From the NCBI GenBank assembly GCA_004151065.3, contig NWUY0304360700.1:1-13928 (forward strand): a stretch of 13,928 bases of DNA, given 5' to 3'. The translations under genes and the position numbers were made by a program. Source of the DNA: Larix sibirica. Its lineage: Eukaryota > Streptophyta > Pinopsida > Pinales > Pinaceae. The notes under the pieces are model-generated. The model was not told the DNA's origin. It worked only from the letters and a program-made list of their open reading frames with translations, and made no database searches. Below, in pieces: positions 1-7,300 of this stretch (position 1 is its first letter; every line of letters starts with the position of its first letter).

Positions 1-1
1 T

Positions 2-721
2 TTATTGTTTGTGGATGATGTTCTCTTATTTGGATATGGTTATGTTGAAGAATGCCGAACTTACAAGGAGATCATTAAGTGTTTTTGTGAAGCCACATGG
101 ATGGGTATGAGCATTCAAAAGCCCTGTTTTATTCATAATAGAATTCAATAAAGTGTAATGGCTAGTATTCAGGTTTTCTTTCCTATTAAAACAAAACAAT
201 TGGTAAATGGTTTCAAATATTTGGGATATTATTTGAAACCCAACAATCATGGCAAGGTTGATTGGATATGGCTCCCGAAGAAGATGGAAAAAGGGATTGG
301 CTGTTGTTGTTTCAAATGGATATTTATCGGTGGTAGGCTCACTCTAGTAAAGTCAGTACTTGAGAGCATTCCAAAGTACCGACTCTCTGTTGCTAAGATT
401 CCTGTGTCCATTCAGCTTCATTGTATGAGAAAGAAAATGATGCAATTCCTTTGGGCAGGTAATGTAGATAATCCAAAATTTCATCTTGCTAACTCGGAAA
501 TTATCTCTTCTCCAAAATTCATGGGGGGTTGGGGAATAAAAAATCTAAAGTGGATTAGTACTGCTTTGAGCCTTAAGAGCTTATGGAGAGGACTATTTGG
601 GAAATGACTATGGAAGAATATCCTCTACACTAAATATATTAAGAATAAACCATTAGTACAATGGATCAGGAACCAAAATAAGTCTACTATTCGAGCTTCA
701 AACTTCTGTAACAGTTTCATG
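2..721 (+). pseudogene. LINE reverse transcriptase, palm motif C through thumb (broken)
   Basis: Translation from base 2 gives LLFVDDVLLFGYG. FVDD at 8-19 is the RT catalytic motif C (the xxDD of polymerases), with both aspartates present. After a TAA at 149-151 the frame continues with FKYLGYYLKP (about 212-241), the motif that follows the palm in non-LTR RTs. Next comes GGRLTLVKSVLESIPKY (about 332-382), the hallmark LINE thumb segment, then FLWAG and GGWGIKNLKW. TGA 605-607 interrupts what would read GK-x-LWKNILYTKYIKN, again standard for the family. The fragment is about the last third of an RT domain. Motifs upstream of FVDD are outside the window. Confidence 0.92.
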
Positions 722-724
722 TAG

Positions 725-1332
725 CCCTATCCTTGGATGGTATCCTGGATAGCTTGGAAAATATGAAGTGGCAAAATGATTCATCTAGGGATTGATCCCT
801 TTATTGGAGGGGAAGATTTTTACTTGTTGTTAAGACCTCTTTGTAACCAACTTGCAAATATGGGTTATTTTAGATTGGCACATGTTAGAAATCAAATGGA
901 TGTTTGGCATTCATATTGGTTGACTGTATGTGACTTGGGATTTACAAGTGAAATTTTAGTTGAATGGGACCAATTTGTTGCAGGACTAACAAATCTTGGT
1001 ATAAGTCTCACCAACAATGATGATAAATTGGTGTGGGTATGGAACAAAAAAGATGGCCAAATTAATGCAAAAAGATCTTATGAAGCTATTACAGTAGTAT
1101 CTTCTGAAAAAGTTGGAATTGGTGGCACAAACAACTATGGAAATGCAATGCACCACTTAAAATCAAATGTTTTGATTGGCTTTGTTTTGAAAACATGATC
1201 CCAACTTGGGAGAATTTATTAACAAGAGGTTTTGTTGGTCCCAATATATGTTTCTTATGCAAAACATGTCTCGAATTTGTGAAACATCTTCTGGTGGAAT
1301 GTACATTTCAATTCTTGTTTGGACAAAGGTGA
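725..1332 (+). pseudogene. LINE linker and zf-RVT zinc-knuckle segment (frameshifted)
   Basis: After TGA 764-766 the main frame reads SGKMIHLGIDPFIGG, matching the LINE motif of the type 'GxGxxIRxGxDPxxG', and continues to AKRSYEAI near 1094. Around 1155 the frame changes by one. From 1159 the other frame reads KIKCFDWLCFENMIPTWENL, then ICFLC and KHLLVEC (about 1246-1302). This gives the CX2C...HX4-5C zinc knuckle of the reverse-transcriptase zinc-binding region. That frame stops at TGA 1330-1332, while the main frame resumes near 1319. In living LINEs this region is thought to help bind the element RNA or DNA. Here it is split between two frames and cannot be translated as one piece. Confidence 0.88.
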
Positions 1333-2065
1333 TTTCAGAGCTTCAGATCTCAGTGGACTAGTATCAGTTCTCTGTTGGGTGTTCTTTGATTTAGTGAAAA
1401 ATTGGATTCATCATTTCCCTCTTCATAGGGAATTGCCTTCTTTTGTCAGCCAAGTAATTTGGAAGACAAGGAATTTAAAGATTTTTGAAGATGTTTGTCA
1501 ACAAGTACATGTGGTCAGTTGCAAAATTCTAGGTTTATACAAGGATTTCCATAGAACTGTTGTTTTGAGGAATAGGGAAATCCATATTGAACCAAACTTT
1601 CTCGAGGATGAAATCATTGGTTTCTTTGATGGAGCTTCTTGCTCGGATCAATGTGGATGTGGCATGACGTTAAGGATCACTGTTAAATTTTTTTATATGT
1701 TATGGTTTGGTTGCGGGAAAGGATCAAATACATGGCCTGAACTTCTGGTGCTATGGGTTCTTTTACATTTTGCATCTTCAAAAGGTTTTCTATCTCTTAA
1801 GGTTTGTGGAGACTCCAAGACAATTATTGATTGGGCATCGGGCAAAGCTTCTCTACAGGTGGTTGTCTTGGACTAGTGGTGTAGCAAAATCAAACTTTTA
1901 CAATTTTCCTTTTTTCAATTAGCATTTGACCATATCTACAAGGATTTCAATATGATAGCTGACCAATTATCCAAAAACGATGTTGGTGAGCCAAAGGGTA
2001 ATCTCTTTTTTGAAGAGTTTGATGACTTTTACAAAGTCTCCGAAGAATCTATTAAACTCTATTAG
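1319..2065 (+). pseudogene. LINE C-terminal RNase H domain (one internal stop)
   Basis: The main frame gives VIWKTRNLKIFED, then the RNase H fold: FFDGAS (catalytic Asp at 1628-1630), PELLVLW (catalytic Glu) and CGDSKTI (catalytic Asp). TAG 1874-1876 interrupts, but the same frame continues with WCSKIKLL, FDHIYKDFN and ADQLSKN (near 1925-1980), which supplies the last acidic residue and the His-containing loop of LINE/plant RNase H. It ends at TAG 2063-2065. All four acidic positions are therefore kept and the domain is broken by a single nonsense codon, making it the best preserved part of this fossil. RNase H would remove RNA from the RNA:DNA hybrid during target-primed reverse transcription. 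Confidence 0.9.
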
Positions 2066-2460
2066 CAGATCTATCTTTTCAGAGCTTAGATTTCTAGTGG
2101 CTGCTAGTTTTTCAGTAACAATGTTGAAGGTTTTCATCTGTCAAATTTTGGGTTTTTTGAAGATCTGAAATAGGGTCAAAAAGACTAATCTCTTTGTTTT
2201 GTATGTTTTTGGAAGTTTGTGTTTTGAACAAATTGTTAATTATACTCGAGACTAGATACACTCACCACTTTATAACCTTATGGATAGTGAAGATTCCTTT
2301 ACAAATGATGCTGAATATAACTTTGATTCTATACTAAAATAGCAAGTTACAATTTGTTTAATGAGAAAAATAGATATAACATATTAATATATGTATGTAA
2401 ACGTCACCTATACAATGAAACTTTTATATATATATATATATATATTTTAACCATGAAAAG
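2066..2460. other. LINE 3' untranslated tail or intergenic DNA, no gene seen
   Basis: This 395-base AT-rich stretch follows the LINE stop codon. The first part may be the 3' UTR of the element, but no poly(A) tail marks its end. It contains no convincing coding sequence. The only obvious structure is the TA dinucleotide run listed separately. Confidence 0.5.
2425..2445. repeat. (TA)10 microsatellite
   Basis: Ten uninterrupted TA dinucleotides lie between the LINE remnant and the upstream region of the glycosylase gene. Such runs mutate quickly and this one may be polymorphic in length. Confidence 0.95.
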
Positions 2461-2534
2461 TTAGCAAAGTTTAGAAATGGAGATGGAAGCGAGATAGAGG
2501 AAGCGGAGGGGCAGTAAACTGAAGGCAACCCAAG

Positions 2535-2645
2535 TATCACGTAGGCCGGTCAACGCCGCGGCCGGCAAAGGCAGATTCACCGGCTCAAGCGTGAGAAGCG
2601 GGTCGCTCTCCTACGTACAACATGATCGGTCGGAACTTCCGCTAC
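2535..2645. promoter_or_regulatory. CpG-dense, GC-rich patch upstream of the glycosylase gene
   Basis: About 14 CpG dinucleotides fall in roughly 110 bases, including the palindrome GCCGCGGC (2555-2562) and CTACGTAC near 2611. The surrounding intergenic DNA has very few CpGs. In heavily methylated plant genomes CpGs persist mainly where DNA stays unmethylated, so this is a candidate distal promoter or first 5' UTR exon. It lies about 1.0-1.1 kb before the ATG. That role is inference; only the base composition is seen. Confidence 0.35.
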
Positions 2646-2835
2646 TTTTACTTAAGTTCCCACTTCTTTCTTACTACTGCTTTCGCTTTCTTAGTTCATC
2701 TTACCAAGCTAGCTTGTCATTTCTTTTGAATTACTGATTGCTTCTTTTACACAAAATTCCCATTTCTTTTACATACCGTCTGTTCTTCTGTTCAACTCCG
2801 GTTTCTTCACCTTATTTCTCGGTTTCTGGTGTTTG
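2640..2835 (+). promoter_or_regulatory. Pyrimidine-rich stretch (possible Y-patch core promoter or 5' UTR)
   Basis: The + strand is strongly C/T-rich with repeated clusters such as CCCACTTCTTTCTTAC and TTTCGCTTTCTTAG. CT-rich Y patches are a known element of plant core promoters just upstream of transcription starts and are also common in plant 5' UTRs. Together with the CpG patch before it and the splice donor after it, this suggests that transcription could begin near here rather than at the TATA-like box 0.5 kb downstream. No start site can be fixed from sequence alone. Confidence 0.3.
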
Positions 2836-2861
2836 CTTAATATTTTTGCGTGCAGAGAGAA

Positions 2862-2879
2862 GGGCAGGGCAGGGCAGGG
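2862..2879 (+). promoter_or_regulatory. Four-tract G-quadruplex motif (GGGCA tandem repeat)
   Basis: GGG runs at 2862-2864, 2867-2869, 2872-2874 and 2877-2879 are separated by identical CA dinucleotides. This meets the canonical G3N1-7 quadruplex pattern with very short loops, which generally gives stable structures. It is on the coding strand, so if the upstream transcription start is right it would be in the 5' UTR RNA and could affect translation. It is also a small 5-base tandem repeat that may vary in copy number. Confidence 0.6.
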
Positions 2880-2929
2880 CAAGAGAGGGCTTTTATTTTT
2901 GGGATTTTTGAGATAAGAGAGGGCTGTGA

Positions 2930-2995
2930 ATGAATCTTGTATCATCCAGCAGGGTTTTGAAATGCTGTGCGAGGTCCAGATTGTGTCGCACATAG
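2930..2995 (+). other. Candidate uORF, 21 codons, ending at a splice donor
   Basis: ATG 2930-2932 opens a 21-codon frame starting MNLVSSSRVLK and closing with TAG 2993-2995. The next bases are GTAAGT (2996-3001), a perfect donor consensus (AG|GTAAGT), so the stop would be the last codon of a 5' UTR exon. A matching acceptor might be ...GTCTACAG ending at 3422, but others fit as well. Whether it is transcribed or translated is unknown, and short frames of this size also arise by chance. Confidence 0.25.
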
Positions 2996-3001
2996 GTAAG
3001 T
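2996..3001 (+). promoter_or_regulatory. Candidate 5' UTR splice donor (GTAAGT)
   Basis: CATAG|GTAAGTGG matches the plant 5' splice-site consensus at every core position. It would allow an intron within the 5' UTR of the glycosylase gene, which is common in plants. The acceptor is not determined. Confidence 0.3.
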
Positions 3002-3323
3002 GGGAACATAGCAGAAATTTCAATTCTAATGCTACTACTGGAGGTACAAATTAAAAGGAAATCCGAAGGTATAGATAAGGCAATGCCGAGGAAGATAGTG
3101 CAGCCACGGAAAGTCAATATAGAAGAGGATTCGAGCCGAGTGAGTGCAGAGAGATAAAAAAACAGATAAGAAGAAATCCAGGTGGAAAGGATGGAAAATA
3201 CGAGGAAGGAAAGCTAGGGGAAGTGCATATGTTTTTCAGTGGACGGCAGAGTTGGGTGCAGAGTCCAGACAAGGGCATCGAGGGTAAAGAAGAGCCACTT
3301 GAGAAAAATAAGATATATTAAAA

Positions 3324-3330
3324 TATAAAT
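3324..3330 (+). promoter_or_regulatory. TATA-like box, alternative proximal promoter
   Basis: TATAAAT occurs in an AT-rich island (3303-3331) within otherwise purine-rich DNA, 325 bases before the ATG at 3655. If used, transcription would start near 3355 with a 5' UTR of about 300 nt. It competes with the CpG/Y-patch region upstream as the core promoter, and both may be used. Confidence 0.35.
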
Positions 3331-3542
3331 CAGTGGGAGAAAGGCTCTAAAATGTTCAGTTAAGTTGAAATTGGTTACCAGGCCTATTTATTAGGCTGAG
3401 AAAACAGGGAATCTGTCTACAGAGAAAATACACAAGGCAACTGAATCCAGTCAAGGCTGGAGCAAAACCAGTAAGACGTAGAAGAGCATTACATTCCATC
3501 GATAAGATACTTGAAGCCTTGCATTCCATAGATGGAGCGGAA

Positions 3543-3550
3543 GACGTCAC
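3543..3550 (+). promoter_or_regulatory. bZIP-type ACGT element (GACGTCAC)
   Basis: GACGTCAC contains an ACGT core in the C-box/CRE-like context bound by plant bZIP factors. It is about 105 bases upstream of the start codon. Because it probably lies within transcribed DNA, its role is uncertain. Confidence 0.2.
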
Positions 3551-3654
3551 TGGATGTACTACATTTGACAGATCTGACAGAGCAGGTCTTCTAAAACGCG
3601 CTGCGGAGAAAGTAAATAGAAGGAACACGCTTAGGCAAAGTGAAGTGTTTCTCC

Positions 3655-4324
3655 ATGTCTGGAGCACCGAAAGTTAGGCACACTTTAAACATAGCAGACT
3701 CTGAAGGGAGGCCGGTTCTTCGGCCTGCAGCAGGGAACAACACCACTGGAGGAGGAGGAGGGGGTTTCCCTGCAACTGTGAAACCCGCGTCAAAACCTTC
3801 AGCAAAACAGCACCCAGCCAAGAATCCCAAGAGCCCATCTTCTGACAATGAAGAGGCCAAGGCCAAGGCGAAGAGTCCGCCTGTGCTTGTGGTGGGGACT
3901 ACTAAAACCTCAAAATCTAAATCTATTCCTGTGCCTCCTACCCTTGAGCCCAAGACCTCTGGAAAAGCCCCTTCTCCTTCCAAAAATCAGACCTCCAAGA
4001 GTGTGGGAGGGGGTATTCTGCCCAGGCTTGGTGCGAGCTTGGACAGTACCAAAAAACTTTCTTTTCTCAAGGTTGGGGACACTGTTTCTCTTACCGCTTC
4101 TTGTTCTTCCTCAGAAGAAGGTTCTTCAGATTCTTCTTGCAGTCTCGCTGCAATGAAGAAGGCAGCTGCTCTGGAACTCTATGCCCAGAGAAGGATCAAA
4201 ATTGCATCGTATGGGAGAAAACAAAGTGCACCAAAATCTGTTAAAGTGGTTCCAGATGGCATTCCCATGTCGCTGCCTCTCGAGGAAGCAAAGAAGAGAT
4301 GTGGGTGGATCACGCCTCAGAGTG
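3655..4324 (+). CDS. Glycosylase exon 1 (residues 1-223 plus first base of codon 224)
   Basis: The ATG at 3655 is the first ATG in the frame; an upstream GTG at 3640 is not a plausible plant start. The donor is AGTG|GTAAGG, leaving phase 1 (one base of the Asp224 codon). The exon carries the whole disordered tail and the first zinc-ligand Cys216 in KRCGWITPQS. A GGA trinucleotide run at 3748-3764 encodes the poly-Gly stretch and could vary in length. Confidence 0.92.
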
Positions 4325-7300
4325 GTAAGGGTCTTGAAGATCTTCATTCTTGTTGCAGATTTATTTTTGTGCTTGTGACGGGTTGGGCTCTATTTTCATC
4401 CCTTTTTTAGACCCATAAGCCACTGTTGGTATTTTTATTTAACTCTGATGCTGGAAAAGGTAAATTGGGTAGAGTTAATCGCCACGAGCATACTTCAGGT
4501 GCTTGATTGCTATCCATTTGGTGATCAAGTGTGCTCATCACCTTTATTCGTAGTTTCCCAAGTGCCTGCTTAGGCTGTATGTAGTATATCTTTGAAAAAT
4601 GAGAATAATGTTTACAGACTCCCGAGTATCAGATAATTCCAGAGGCCTTAAAATAAGTTTCACACTCCCTCAGTGACGTGTACCCCTTGGTAAATAATTT
4701 CCTTGATCAATCATAAAGATTTTCTTGGGTACCATTTGTTTAGGCTGTTGCTCGTCCTCTGCCTACAGTGGATTTTAAGCATTCCATTTAATGCCTCCTA
4801 GCTGTTCTTCACATGTATAGAATTACATGGATTTGAGTGTCTGATGCAAATAGCCTGACTTCGAGGTTCTTTCCCAAGGAAAAAATGGTTTCATTGAAGA
4901 AAGCCCATTTGCAGCCATGACTTTTGATAATGCTGTGAGCTATAATAGTCAATTAGCTGAAATTTTGATGTTGTACATCTATTTAAATAGAATTGTAGTC
5001 TGAATCAAGTCCTTGCTTGGTCGGGTCCAATATCCTTATGAGTTTATCTTCATTCCATTTCTCAGGCTTAGGAAAGACTAAGAAGGTTACATGGATTCTC
5101 GTCAAACAATGCTTTCTTGAGGTTTCTGACTGATTGTGCATCAGGGTAGTTCCCTGGAAGCTGACAGTAATATACACTAAACATAAGAGCCTGTTTGTGA
5201 AATGCTCTCAGTACAGGTATCTGCAGGAAGTGAAATTTATTCCATTGTGATGGTTTTCAGAACTACCTGTTTCAGCTATGTTGTCTAGACTCTATACTGG
5301 TAACAATATTTTTATCCTTGTTTGTGATTGTAGATTAAGATTATAATGTAGTATTTTGAACTTTGTACATGGGGTGTTGATATAAATTCAAATCATTGGG
5401 AGACTTTGGTGTGCCTATGCATCTGAACTGCAGGATTATGTTTATCTTAACCTGTCCCGTGCACAAAAACAATTCACTATTTTTTTTTTCATATACAACA
5501 ATTATTAATAGCATATGTCACTGGCAGTGGCATTGTCGACAGTTGAACTCTGGTTTGAGTTTGATAGCATTCATGTTGCCAAGATGTATTTTACAAGTTC
5601 ACGCTTCTTGTTTATGATTGTCTGGTAATATTATATACTTTTTTTTTGGGGTTGCCCTAACAGGTTGTCATTTAACTTGTGAGAAATAAATTTTTCCCTC
5701 CTGAAATTTTTGGTTGCTTTAAGAATTCTGTGCTAGGTGGCAATTAGAATGGACATTGTTCCTTGTAGAATTGATTTAGTGCCCAAGCAGGAATTTGACA
5801 TCATGGCCTTTATGAGGAGTGCAGATCCACTTTATGTTGCTTTTCATGATGAAGAATGGGGGGTGCCAGTTCATGATGATAAGTGAGTTTCCTAATTAAG
5901 TTGTTCCCTTGTAACCATCTTGTATCTTAAAGATATTAACGACCTGTTTATGTTGTAACTTGTATCTTGAAGCTTTTCATGTAACTGTTGCAATTTTCTG
6001 GGTTATTCTGAATTAGGCATATGTTGACAATGCAGGCAGCTGTTCGAGTTACTTGTCCTATCAGGTGCTTTGGCAGAACTCAGCTGGCCAGTTATACTTA
6101 GCAAGAGAGATACTTATAGGTACCTTTCCAATGAAATCCAGTCTGTGATTATCCGCTTAATTATCATGAAGTGGTTTTAAACAAATATGCATACATACCA
6201 TAATGTAGAGCATCAATATGACATTTCAAGGAGATACAGAAAGTGCACAAAGAATGTTAATTGAGAAATTCTTAAAAAATGCAAAATCTGGAAGAAACTA
6301 ATAAACATAAGAAACGACATAATTTATATAAGAGTGAAATGAAGAAATCAAAAAGAAAATTAACAAAGAAAGGAACAGCTGAGGTTAGGAACAATGTGAT
6401 TGAAATTTAGAGTTTTGGGCAAATAAATATTGGCCTTAATCCTTGCAATAAATGCTTTAGCTAAAGTAGCAATGTAACATTCCTGCACCTTCACTTGGTG
6501 GAGGTTCACATAATTTTTCTGTCCTGGAGGTTCACATAATTTTTCTGTCCTTTTGGTTCATTTTCACTTTGCACCTTTTTACTCTTGCGTTTCCTGTTTG
6601 TGTTCTCTGAGTTGTGGGTGTTCCAACTTCCACAATCTTACCTTGTGGTCCTTTTATGTGTTCACAACTTGCCTTTGTAGGTCCTGGGGCTTTTTGCAAA
6701 CTTCCCTATGGCAATGAATCTTTGTGCAGAACTTCTGGCTTTGTGGTGGTGTGCTTGATTGCAGCTGTGGTCCTTGTGGTTCCTGAGTTGTTTCCCGATG
6801 GGTCTGCAACCTTGCTTTGCAAGTAGGGAGTTGTTGGTCTCACAACTTAACTTTCTGGCCTCTGATTTGCGAATCTGCAAAGGAGCACTTTGTCACTTTT
6901 CAACCTGCAGCTTTGGATATCTCACTTCACACAGCTGTGTCCTGTAGGCCTTTTGCTTCCCACAACTGTGTTTGGCTGACGTTTGACTTTAAACGATTCG
7001 TCATTGCAAACTTCCTCCTCCCCACAGCTGTACAAATTACAACCTGCAACTTAACTGTGAAGATTTCAGTCTTTACCTCAGCAAAATGGCTCTTATGAAG
7101 ATGCTTTTCCCATAACTGAAGGTATCTGCAAGATTCTTTTTTACAGCAGCTTGCAGCTTCCGCAATCAGGAACAGGAAAATTTCAAGTATTTTCTCATCA
7201 GACTTTAGTACCACCAAATTTTTTCTATATGGAACTTTCTCACAACACCTGCCTTCCTTCAACAGTTTTCTGTTTGTGGCAATTTCTAAGGAACTTTTAC

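Larger units (their letters stand above)
1..2065 (+). mobile_element. Decayed L1-clade LINE, ORF2 3' portion (RT to RNase H), enters from left edge
   Basis: One reading frame (codons starting at 2, 5, 8...) shows, in canonical order, the end of a non-LTR reverse transcriptase, a linker with the usual LINE signatures, a zf-RVT zinc knuckle (locally in another frame) and a type-I RNase H domain ending at TAG 2063-2065. Interruptions in the main frame are TAA 149-151, TGA 605-607, TAG 722-724, TGA 764-766 and TAG 1874-1876. The frame also changes near 1155 and returns near 1320. The element therefore cannot encode an active polyprotein. An RNase H domain after the RT is typical of plant L1-like elements. 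The 5' part (endonuclease, RT core) would lie left of the window. No target-site duplication or clear poly(A) tail can be fixed. Family assignment rests on motif recognition, not on a search. Confidence 0.93.

Noticed and set aside
2769-3117. Two overlapping minus-strand frames upstream of the gene (84 and 74 codons)
   Set aside because: No recognisable protein pattern; they overlap the candidate leader and are of a length expected by chance.
3640-3654. Upstream extension of the glycosylase start (five codons)
   Set aside because: The extension begins with GTG, not a normal plant nuclear start. ATG 3655 gives the family-typical MSGAPKVR beginning.
3591-3983. 130-codon open frame on the minus strand opposite exon 1
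   Set aside because: It is antisense to a real exon; the Gly/Pro-rich translation mirrors the low-complexity coding strand and shows no family motif.
4325-4410. Reading exon 1 through to the stop at 4408-4410
   Set aside because: The GTAAGG donor at 4325 and the split Asp224 codon restore the conserved TPQS-DPLY junction; read-through residues resemble nothing in the family.
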